The position numbers and the translations under genes were made by a program. A stretch of DNA of 5,717 nt from Clostridia bacterium (GTDB taxonomy: Bacteria; Bacillota; Clostridia; Oscillospirales; Acutalibacteraceae). Position 1 is the stretch's first letter, and the number at the start of each line of letters is the position of its first letter. The notes beneath the pieces are model-generated. The model saw nothing but the letters and a program-made list of their open reading frames with translations. It ran no database searches and was not told the DNA's origin. Shown here one piece after another: positions 1 to 5,616 of this stretch. The stretch is from positions 1-5,717 of the forward strand of contig JAFTCS010000231.1 in the NCBI GenBank assembly GCA_017454565.1, given 5' to 3'.

Positions 1-46
1 AAGATAAACAGAGCTTTACAAGCCAAATGTTTCATACCTTGTTTTT

Positions 47-262
47 CACCCAATGGGTGCATTTGCGCCGCCTCTCGGCGGCGGGGTCGTTTTAAGCGAG
101 CCGTTAGTAGGGGACGCCCTCTTGCGCCGGGCGTCCCCTCCCCCAAAACAGTCCACCGGACTGTTTTGGAGTTCACCCCTTGCGGAGCGCAGAAGCAAAA
201 AGTGTTTCGCTCTCTGCGGAGAGCGAGTCAAGGGGGACTTTTGCGGAAAATTCCCCCTTGAC
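47..262. repeat. Block of six consecutive hairpin-forming inverted repeats
   Basis: Read directly: (1) 47-51/55-59, 5 bp, loop 3. (2) 66-72/77-83, 7 bp of GC, loop 4. (3) 110-119/129-138, 10 bp perfect, loop 9. (4) 143-154/158-169, 12 bp perfect, loop 3. (5) 208-214/219-225, 7 bp, loop 4. (6) 227-237/252-262, 11 bp perfect, loop 14 that itself contains a TTTT/AAAA mini-stem. Alternative pairings exist, for example CCCCTT near 177-181 with AAGGGG near 230-235, so the RNA could refold. No stem is followed by a clean T-tract, so these are not textbook intrinsic terminators. The arrangement resembles the dispersed, non-coding, REP-like intergenic repeats common in Ruminococcus genomes; that assignment is inference. 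Confidence 0.75.
199..227 (+). repeat. Dispersed repeat copy 1 (29 bp, paired with 2375-2403)
   Basis: This 29-base stretch matches 2375-2403 in the same orientation at 26 of 29 positions without gaps. The differences are at 207, 211 and 224. It contains a hairpin with arms 208-214 and 219-225 around a TGCG loop. It sits inside the first hairpin block. The surrounding sequence differs between the two copies apart from short shared words, for example GCAGAAGCA at 189-197 and its reverse complement at 2438-2446. Confidence 0.75.
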
Positions 263-309
263 AATCCCCGAAAACGAACTTTTTCCGTTCTTAGTTTCAC
301 GGATTCAGG

Positions 310-330
310 TTTTAACTTTTCAAATTTAAC
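310..330 (+). repeat. AT-rich 21-mer, inverted partner of 5651-5671
   Basis: The reverse complement of this 21-mer matches 5651-5671 at 20 of 21 positions. The two copies lie about 5.3 kb apart in opposite orientation and flank all four genes. The word GTTAAAA and its complement recur within both copies. AT-rich words of low complexity match by chance more easily than mixed sequence, so significance is moderate. Confidence 0.55.
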
Positions 331-364
331 TTTTAAATTCAGCGCTCTTCGACATGACTGAAAT

Positions 365-370
365 GGAGGA
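365..370 (+). promoter_or_regulatory. Ribosome binding site of the zinc-ribbon gene
   Basis: GGAGGA is placed 6 bases before the ATG at 377. It decides the start in favour of this ATG over the out-of-frame ATG at 354. Confidence 0.8.
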
Positions 371-376
371 AAAACA

Positions 377-1453
377 ATGTCTGCTTTGGTTTGTAAAATG
401 TGTTCGGCTCCCCTCAGGGTGTCAGCCGACGGAAAGTTTGCAAAGTGTACATACTGCGGAACAGTCTATACTCTGCCGCTTGAACCGGAGAATGCAGATG
501 CCGCCGAAAAGGCCGCACCTCTTATGGAAAGAGCAAAAATGTTCCTTGCCGACGGGGTGTTCTACAGTGCGGGCGACTATTTTGAGAAAGTGCTCGACCT
601 GCTGCCGTCAAACGGCGAGGCATATCTCGGAAAGGGACTTGCCGAGCTTGGCGTGAAGAAAATTGCCGATCTCAGAAATATAAGGAGAGAGGCAAAGAAT
701 AATTATTTCATAAAGAAAGCCCTTGTTTTCTGTGATGAGCCTTTGCTTACCGAGCTGCTTTCCACTCTTGGCATAAGACAGAGGACGGAACGTGTTTCGC
801 GCTACCTCAGACAGTGGAGACCCGGCGCTATGGATGTGAGAAAGCGCTTCATACAGAGTCTCAGAAGGAAAATAGTTGACAGGTGCCCCGAATATGAGGA
901 AGAATCACTTGAGATCAACAGAAGATACGCAGCCGATGCAGCGAATGTCAAAGCACAAATTGCTTCTATCGACTCAAACATTGCCAAGGAAAAAGCGCGC
1001 GATACTAATACCATGACTTATGAAGAGGTCTATAATATGGCAGGGGTCGTCAAAAACCTGAGTATGCACAGGCGCGAATACGAAAAGCAGCTTGTGGATA
1101 TCAACAATCAGCTTGCCGGCGAGATACTGAAGCTTGAAGAAAAATATCCCGAACACCGCACAAGTGTGAGCTATGCCGATTTCCGCGAGGCAGCCGATCA
1201 TTACCCGCTGCCGCCTCTGCCGGAGGATCTGGAGGAATCCCTGCTTGAAAAGGTATATGACGTTCTGCTGAGCAGATATGAGTATCAGTCTGTTGAAGAC
1301 CTTTGCATGGACAGGCATCTCGACGGCGTGAGCGACAAGAGGATGCCGGCGCTGCTGAAAAAGCTTATGTTTGAGAAGAGAGCGATCTCTGTTATTATTG
1401 ACGGAAAGGAATACTATGCTCCGGCCGACCTTGACGGTATATACATTGAATAA
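377..1453 (+). CDS. Zinc-ribbon protein with TPR-like and coiled-coil segments, function unknown
   Basis: The 358-residue product has no known activity. The N-terminus shows a zinc ribbon, with Cys6-x2-Cys9 and Cys24-x2-Cys27, of the kind often labelled 'TFIIB-type zinc ribbon' in automated annotation. Residues about 46-95 look like one or two TPR-type helical hairpins (ERAKMFLADGVFYSAGDYFEKVL, then AYLGKGLAEL). Residues about 150-258 are highly charged and helical, with probable coiled coil around 173-206 and 222-258. A short Pro-rich hinge (PLPPLPED, 277-284) leads to a compact C-terminal domain (285-358) whose helices followed by a beta hairpin (ISVIIDGKEYYAP) could be winged-helix-like; this is inference. 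No signal peptide or membrane segment is seen, so it is probably cytoplasmic. ATG at 377 is chosen because GGAGGA (365-370) lies 6 bases upstream and it places the Cys pair near the N-terminus. It appears to be monocistronic: a separate promoter follows it. A regulator or protein-binding scaffold is possible but unproven. Confidence 0.85.
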   Translation: MSALVCKMCSAPLRVSADGKFAKCTYCGTVYTLPLEPENADAAEKAAPLMERAKMFLADGVFYSAGDYFEKVLDLLPSNGEAYLGKGLAELGVKKIADLRNIRREAKNNYFIKKALVFCDEPLLTELLSTLGIRQRTERVSRYLRQWRPGAMDVRKRFIQSLRRKIVDRCPEYEEESLEINRRYAADAANVKAQIASIDSNIAKEKARDTNTMTYEEVYNMAGVVKNLSMHRREYEKQLVDINNQLAGEILKLEEKYPEHRTSVSYADFREAADHYPLPPLPEDLEESLLEKVYDVLLSRYEYQSVEDLCMDRHLDGVSDKRMPALLKKLMFEKRAISVIIDGKEYYAPADLDGIYIE

Positions 1454-1529
1454 CGTCTGTTTATGTATATTATAGAAAAATGCAATCTTTTATGGACAAA
1501 AGATTAGAGATGTTTTTATTTTCCTATTA

Positions 1530-1559
1530 TTGACAAATATCGGTATTATAGTATAGAAT
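1530..1559 (+). promoter_or_regulatory. Probable sigma-A promoter of the DUF4234-DUF2752 unit
   Basis: A perfect -35 hexamer TTGACA (1530-1535) is followed, after 18 bases, by TAGAAT (1554-1559), five of six matches to the -10 consensus. TATAGA (1552-1557, spacer 16) is an overlapping alternative. Transcription would start near 1565, leaving an untranslated leader of about 48 bases before the ATG at 1613. The flanking DNA is AT-rich, as expected for a promoter. No obvious operator was found. Confidence 0.7.
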
Positions 1560-1598
1560 AATACCTGCATGAGGCAGTAATGCTTCAAGCAATTATTT

Positions 1599-1604
1599 AG
1601 GAGG
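1599..1604 (+). promoter_or_regulatory. Ribosome binding site of the DUF4234 gene
   Basis: A consensus AGGAGG lies 8 bases upstream of the ATG at 1613. It predicts strong initiation for the first gene of the unit, in contrast to the second gene, which has none. Confidence 0.85.
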
Positions 1605-1612
1605 AAAATAAA

Positions 1613-1978
1613 ATGGCAGAAAAGAAAAGCATTCCGGTTTGCATTATTCTTACCATCGTTACTTTCGGCATCTACGGTCTTATCTGGTTCATAGCAGTGC
1701 ATAACTCAACAAAGGCTCTTGCCAATGATACATCAGACACAACAGCAGGTGTGGCTCTTCTGCTCACAATCGTTACCTGCGGCATCTACGGCATCTACTG
1801 GGCTTACAAGAGAGGCAAGCAGCTTGAGGACGCTTTCAAAATGAGAGGTCTTCCCGACAGCGACAACAAGGCAGTTCTTTACCTTATCCTGTTTCTTGTC
1901 ATCTCCATCGTTGCATGGTGCCTTATCCAGAACGACATCAACAAGCTCGTTGACTACGACAACGGCAACAGAGCATAA
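1613..1978 (+). CDS. DUF4234 domain-containing small membrane protein
   Basis: The 121-residue product carries the sequence style of the DUF4234 family: a hydrophobic helix containing TIVTxGIYGxxW. Three membrane helices are likely at about 7-29, 45-64 and 86-106, with a basic loop (YKRGKQLEDAFKMRG, 65-79) between the second and third. The core motif appears twice, at residues 13-25 and 51-63. The matching codons are 30 of 39 bases identical, which suggests an internal duplication that gave helices 1 and 2. No catalytic residues are evident and the family has no established biochemical role. It is the first gene of a two-gene unit with its own promoter and a strong ribosome binding site, and ends five bases before the DUF2752 gene. 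The domain assignment is from recognition of the motif; function is unknown. Confidence 0.85.
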   Translation: MAEKKSIPVCIILTIVTFGIYGLIWFIAVHNSTKALANDTSDTTAGVALLLTIVTCGIYGIYWAYKRGKQLEDAFKMRGLPDSDNKAVLYLILFLVISIVAWCLIQNDINKLVDYDNGNRA

Positions 1979-1983
1979 TAAAC

Positions 1984-2376
1984 TTGAAAGAACGTTTGTT
2001 CAAACTGATGAAGCCTATCGCCATATTTCTGGCAATAGGCTTCATTTATGCGGTTTTTTATCTGGCAGCAGGCTTTGGCATACCATGTCCGTTCAAGGCT
2101 GTAACGGGACTTTACTGTCCGGGGTGCGGCATCAGCCGGATGTTCATGTATATGCTCAGGTTCGACTTTCCTGCGGCGTTTTCGTCAAACTGCGCGGTAT
2201 TCTGTGTGCTGCCGTTTTTTGTGACAGGTGTGGTCAGGCACTGTTACAGATATGTCAGGTACGGCACACGCGAACTCAGCAAAGCCGAAAACGTGCTGGT
2301 CATAGTGCTGGTGATCGTCATGCTTGCTTTTGCGGTAGTCAGAAACATTTTCCCGATAGATATTCTCGTTCCATAA
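1984..2376 (+). CDS. DUF2752 domain-containing membrane protein (TTG start)
   Basis: The 130-residue product shows the DUF2752 signature: Cys35-Pro-Phe, then GLYCPGCGISRM with Cys45, Cys48 and Arg52, followed by an aromatic segment with Asn69. Membrane helices are likely at about 10-32, 70-88 and 103-120. The conserved cysteines near the membrane could bind metal or form a disulfide; the family's function is not established. The start is taken as TTG at 1984, five bases after the DUF4234 stop codon. The only other nearby in-frame start is ATG at 2008 (Met9), which would also keep the whole domain. Neither has a recognisable Shine-Dalgarno, so translation probably depends on coupling to the upstream gene. 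The stop codon (2374-2376) overlaps the beginning of a dispersed repeat, so the final codons may have been shaped by its insertion. Confidence 0.85.
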   Translation: MKERLFKLMKPIAIFLAIGFIYAVFYLAAGFGIPCPFKAVTGLYCPGCGISRMFMYMLRFDFPAAFSSNCAVFCVLPFFVTGVVRHCYRYVRYGTRELSKAENVLVIVLVIVMLAFAVVRNIFPIDILVP

Positions 2377-2403
2377 AGTGTTCCGCACTCTGCGGAGAGT
2401 GAG
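2375..2403 (+). repeat. Dispersed repeat copy 2 (29 bp, paired with 199-227)
   Basis: Matches 199-227 at 26 of 29 positions in the same orientation. Its hairpin uses a slightly different register: arms 2386-2391 and 2396-2401, 6 bp, around a GCGG loop. It begins on the last two bases of the DUF2752 stop codon, so the DUF2752 messenger would carry this structure immediately after its stop. Confidence 0.75.
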
Positions 2404-2505
2404 CAGGGACTCTGGTCTCGCCTGTCGGCTCGGTCGGTGCTTCTGCTGCGCAGAGGTCTCCACTGGAGACCCGCACCCCTGCACCCTGCCGCCTTTGAAA
2501 AGGCG
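2386..2505. repeat. Second hairpin block between the DUF2752 and ABC transporter genes
   Basis: Inverted repeats read directly: 2386-2391/2396-2401 (6 bp, loop 4); 2442-2446/2450-2454 (5 bp, loop 3); 2455-2461/2465-2471 (7 bp perfect, loop 3); and 2490-2495/2500-2505 (6 bp, loop 4). The stretch is GC-rich compared with the DNA that follows. No stem is directly followed by a U-tract; the only good T-run (2538-2544) has no hairpin before it. The block could reduce read-through, stabilise the upstream transcript's 3' end, or simply be a dispersed repeat. A minus-strand open frame across it is not credible as a gene. Confidence 0.6.
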
Positions 2506-2578
2506 AGCGAAACTTTTGTGTTGTCGATTTTGAGGAGTTTTTTTCATGCGGTTGCCCTGATAGTTTAATTCTGCATTA

Positions 2579-2607
2579 TTTACATAAGGCTGCCGGTATG
2601 ATATAAT
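2579..2607 (+). promoter_or_regulatory. Strong sigma-A promoter with extended -10 for the ABC transporter
   Basis: TTTACA (2579-2584, five of six matches to -35) is followed after exactly 17 bases by a perfect TATAAT (2602-2607). TG at 2599-2600, one base before it, gives an extended -10 (TGATATAAT). Transcription would begin near 2614 and leave a leader of about 50 bases. This argues that the transporter is transcribed independently of the two genes upstream. Confidence 0.8.
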
Positions 2608-2649
2608 TATAAACAGTTATTTCCTTGAATTTGGTGCTGCTTTATAAAA

Positions 2650-2655
2650 AGGAGG
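2650..2655 (+). promoter_or_regulatory. Ribosome binding site that fixes the TTG start of the ABC transporter
   Basis: AGGAGG ends 9 bases before TTG at 2665. No ATG lies nearby in frame, and the encoded N-terminus (MLTIKNIKKKY) aligns with the usual first beta strand of ABC ATPases, so the TTG start is well supported. Confidence 0.85.
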
Positions 2656-2664
2656 AAGGTTTAT

Positions 2665-5616
2665 TTGCTGACGATAAAGAATATCAAAAAGAAGTACGTT
2701 ACAGGAGAGCTGACACAGACTGCTCTTGATGACGTTTCCCTCAGCTTCCGTAACAGCGAATTTGTGGCTGTGCTCGGTCCGAGCGGTTCAGGCAAGACAA
2801 CGCTGCTTAATATAGTGGGCGGACTTGACCGGTATGACAGCGGCGATCTTATCATAAACGGTATATCTACCAAAAAATATAAGGACAGGGACTGGGATTC
2901 ATACCGCAACCACACTATCGGCTTTGTGTTCCAGAGCTATAACCTGATACCTCATCAGTCGGTGCTTGCAAACGTAGAGCTTGCCCTGACTATCTCAGGA
3001 GTTTCGCGCTCAGAAAGAAAAAAACGCGCCAGAGAAGCACTTGAAAAGGTCGGTCTTGGTGACCAGACCCACAAGCGGCCTAATCAGCTTTCGGGCGGTC
3101 AGATGCAAAGGGTCGCCATTGCCAGAGCACTTGTGAATGATCCGGATATTCTTCTTGCAGATGAGCCTACGGGCGCACTTGACAGCGAGACAAGCGTTCA
3201 GGTGATGGAACTGCTCAACGAGGTCGCAAAGGACAGGCTTGTCATTATGGTAACGCATAATCCGGAGCTTGCCGACAAGTACGCCACCAGAATTGTAAAG
3301 CTGAGTGACGGAAAAATAACAGGGGACAGCAACCCCTTTGAACCAGGCGAAGAGAGTACACCGCCTGTTCACAAGAATATGGGGCACTCATCAATGTCTT
3401 TCCTCACCTCGCTTTCTCTCAGCTTCAATAATCTGCGCACGAAAAAGGGCAGAACGATACTTACCTCGTTTGCAGGGTCAATAGGCATTATCGGAATCGC
3501 GCTCATTCAGGCATTGTCATCGGGCGTGAATGCCTATATTACCGACATACAGCGCGATACAATGTCGTCGTACCCTATCACGATCGACGCCGAAACCATT
3601 GATATCAAGAGTATGATGAGTGTTGACGATTCCGATAAGAACGACAAGGTGGATCATGCCATGGACGCCGTGTATTCCAATCCTAAAAGGATGCAGATGC
3701 TTGTGGATATGTCCACCACCGTGACGGAAAATAATCTGACGCGCTTCAAGAAGTATCTTGACGACAAAAACAGCGAGATACACAAATATATCGGCGGCAA
3801 CGGAATTGTATATTCCTACGCCACCAAGTTCGGACTTTTCTCTTATGATGACGATAATGTTCTTGTCAATTCCGACGGCAGCACACTTGTGGATGACGAG
3901 CTTGAAAAGACCAACATAGGCATGATGATGTCCTACGGCAGCACAGAGGCGTTTTCGTCTGCTGCGGCTACCAATATGTTCGGCGGCACTCAGGTATATT
4001 CACAGCTTATACCTACTTCTGACGGTACCGGCATAAGCAGTGCCATTACCGACAATTACGATATTGTTTACGGCTCCATGCCACATTCCTACAATGAGAT
4101 GGTGCTTGTTCTGGATATGAACAACGAGGTGCCCGTGCTGCCTCTTTACAAGCTGGGCATACTCAAAACCAAGGAATACCGGGATATCCTGAAAAGCATA
4201 GACAAGAGCGTTGATTTCAAAATAGAGTCAAAGCGCCTTGACTATAATGATATTTGCAGCCGTGATTTCTACATCCTGCCGGCATGCGATATGTTCGATA
4301 AGAACAGCCGCGGCACATACGACGATATCTCAAAGGATACCCTGCGCATTGAGAATAAGCTCAAAAGTGCCATAAAGCTGCGCATTTCGGGTATCATAAA
4401 GCCGAAGGAGGGCGTTGATACCGCCTTCATAAAGTCAAATGTTGCCTACACTAAGGAGCTTACAGACTATATAATCAATTACACCGACAACAGCGAGATC
4501 GTAAAGGCTCAGCGTGAAGATCCAGACGTGAATGTGATAACGGGTCTGCCCTTCAAATCCGAGACCGATGACGAAAAGGCTGAAAGCGCAAGGCAGTACA
4601 TTCTCTCTCTGAAAACAAGCGAAAAGGCCGCGCTTTTCTCAATGGTATATTCAAATATCCAGAAGGATCCGTCACTGCTTCAGGGAGTCTCAGCGGCTCT
4701 TGCTCCGTCACGCACCGCGCAAAGCTCTGATAATGCAAAGGAAGCAGCGTCCGCACAGACATCAGTGCCGCAGCAGACGTCAGCGTCCGCACAGACATCA
4801 CAGCCCGGTCAGGCTTCGCAGTCATCTCAGACCTCACAGGCAGCGGTACAGCCGGGCATGACCTCGATGCCGCAGGATATCAGACCGGAGGAGATGACCG
4901 AGGAGCAGATGGCGGCGATCGTTGACAAGTTCCTGCTTTCACAGGAGAGCGCCGCGGCAAAGGAAATGCTCATAGGTCTGTACGACAAGTACATTTCGTC
5001 TGGCAGCTATGACGATAACCTTAAAAATTTAGGCGTTGTCAGCGTAGAGGCGCCCTCTTCCATTGCTATATATGCCGACAGCTTCGAGGATAAGGAGAAA
5101 ATCGCCGAGTGCATTGAAAACTACAACAAGACTGTTGACGAGGACGACCGTATCACATATACCGACCTTGTTGCTCTGCTGATGTCATCGGTAACTACTA
5201 TAATAAATGTTATTTCGTATGTGCTCATGGCATTTGTGGCGGTGTCGCTTATAGTTTCGTCAATAATGATAGGAATAATCACCTATATTTCGGTTTTAGA
5301 GAGAACCAAGGAGATAGGCATACTCAGGGCGATAGGAGCATCAAAGAAAAACATTTCGAGGGTGTTCAATGCAGAGACATTTATCATCGGTCTGCTTTCG
5401 GGCTTGCTGGGCATAGCCGTGTCGCTGCTGCTGCTGATACCTATAAATATAGTCATACACATAATTTCCGGACTTGACACGGTAAATGCGTTCCTGCCCT
5501 TGCCGCATGCGATAATTCTTATAACGCTGAGTGTAGTGCTCACTCTGATAGGCGGACTGATACCCAGCCGCAAAGCCGCAAAGAGAGACCCGGTAACAGC
5601 CCTCAGAACCGAGTAA
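2665..5616 (+). CDS. MacB-type ABC transporter: ATPase fused to FtsX-like permease, enlarged outer domain
   Basis: The 983-residue product joins an ABC ATPase to an FtsX-like permease. The ATPase (about 1-222) has Walker A GPSGSGKT (38-45), Q-loop Gln90, signature LSGGQMQR (142-149), Walker B ILLADE (162-167, Glu167 catalytic), D-loop ALD (171-173) and H-loop His198: all key residues are present. One membrane helix (about 265-290) leads to an outer domain of roughly 550 residues, then three helices (about 842-876, 903-931, 948-966). The conserved cytoplasmic LERTKEIGILRAIGAS (878-893) and C-terminal PSRKAAKRDPVTALRTE are typical. This matches MacB topology: a dimer of such subunits would couple ATP hydrolysis to movement of the outer domain rather than classical channel transport. 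The chain is about a third longer than E. coli MacB (648 residues), almost all from the outer domain, which includes a Ser/Gln/Ala/Thr-rich insert near 681-735. Substrate unknown. No MacA-like adaptor or sensor kinase is adjacent; it has its own promoter. A specific macrolide role should not be assumed. Confidence 0.92.
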   Translation: MLTIKNIKKKYVTGELTQTALDDVSLSFRNSEFVAVLGPSGSGKTTLLNIVGGLDRYDSGDLIINGISTKKYKDRDWDSYRNHTIGFVFQSYNLIPHQSVLANVELALTISGVSRSERKKRAREALEKVGLGDQTHKRPNQLSGGQMQRVAIARALVNDPDILLADEPTGALDSETSVQVMELLNEVAKDRLVIMVTHNPELADKYATRIVKLSDGKITGDSNPFEPGEESTPPVHKNMGHSSMSFLTSLSLSFNNLRTKKGRTILTSFAGSIGIIGIALIQALSSGVNAYITDIQRDTMSSYPITIDAETIDIKSMMSVDDSDKNDKVDHAMDAVYSNPKRMQMLVDMSTTVTENNLTRFKKYLDDKNSEIHKYIGGNGIVYSYATKFGLFSYDDDNVLVNSDGSTLVDDELEKTNIGMMMSYGSTEAFSSAAATNMFGGTQVYSQLIPTSDGTGISSAITDNYDIVYGSMPHSYNEMVLVLDMNNEVPVLPLYKLGILKTKEYRDILKSIDKSVDFKIESKRLDYNDICSRDFYILPACDMFDKNSRGTYDDISKDTLRIENKLKSAIKLRISGIIKPKEGVDTAFIKSNVAYTKELTDYIINYTDNSEIVKAQREDPDVNVITGLPFKSETDDEKAESARQYILSLKTSEKAALFSMVYSNIQKDPSLLQGVSAALAPSRTAQSSDNAKEAASAQTSVPQQTSASAQTSQPGQASQSSQTSQAAVQPGMTSMPQDIRPEEMTEEQMAAIVDKFLLSQESAAAKEMLIGLYDKYISSGSYDDNLKNLGVVSVEAPSSIAIYADSFEDKEKIAECIENYNKTVDEDDRITYTDLVALLMSSVTTIINVISYVLMAFVAVSLIVSSIMIGIITYISVLERTKEIGILRAIGASKKNISRVFNAETFIIGLLSGLLGIAVSLLLLIPINIVIHIISGLDTVNAFLPLPHAIILITLSVVLTLIGGLIPSRKAAKRDPVTALRTE
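4745..4816 (+). repeat. In-frame 36-bp tandem repeat in the transporter's low-complexity insert
   Basis: A 20-base sequence at 4745-4764 recurs perfectly at 4781-4800, a spacing of 36 bases (12 codons). The remaining 16 bases of each unit have diverged. Both copies encode SASAQTS-like segments inside a Ser/Gln/Ala/Thr-rich stretch (about 4705-4870). The spacing keeps frame, so gain or loss of a unit would change insert length without breaking the protein. Confidence 0.8.

Larger units (their letters stand above)
1..376. other. Intergenic region without a credible gene: hairpin block plus AT-rich tail
   Basis: No convincing coding region lies here. Open frames exist on both strands, but they run straight through perfect inverted repeats, lack ribosome binding sites and read as low-complexity Pro/Arg/Gly-rich peptides, so they look like repeat artefacts. 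The region has three parts: bases 1-46 with nothing recognisable, a dense set of hairpins from 47 to 262, and an AT-rich stretch around 309-340 before the gene 1 ribosome binding site at 365-370. No well-formed promoter for gene 1 was found. A weak candidate is TTTAAC (311-316), 17 bases, then TAAATT (334-339), which matches the -10 consensus at only four of six positions. Confidence 0.7.

Noticed and set aside
258..286. TTGACA at 258-263 as a -35 box for gene 1
   Set aside because: It is part of a hairpin arm (252-262) and nothing resembling TATAAT lies 16-18 bases downstream.
46..361. Open frames on both strands (53-361 plus, 46-300 minus)
   Set aside because: They translate the hairpin repeats, have no ribosome binding site and no recognisable domain; similar repeat-derived 'hypothetical proteins' are a known annotation artefact.
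1484..1522. Intrinsic terminator after the zinc-ribbon gene (stem 1484-1491/1498-1505 then a T-rich stretch)
   Set aside because: The 8-bp stem has only one G-C pair and the T-rich stretch starts several bases later and is interrupted, so it is too weak to annotate.
208..2401. Compensatory base changes between the two copies of the 29-bp repeat
   Set aside because: Substitutions 211/2387 and 224/2400 form A-T in copy 2, but in copy 1 the same positions would be T-C; copy 1 folds in a shifted register, so this is not true covariation.
2185..2547. Minus-strand 120-residue open frame
   Set aside because: It lies antisense to the DUF2752 gene and across the hairpin block, with no domain or credible start.
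2665..5616. Naming the transporter macB (macrolide exporter) or lolD
   Set aside because: Fold and topology match the MacB superfamily, but the adaptor and outer membrane partners are absent and the outer domain differs greatly in size; substrate cannot be inferred.
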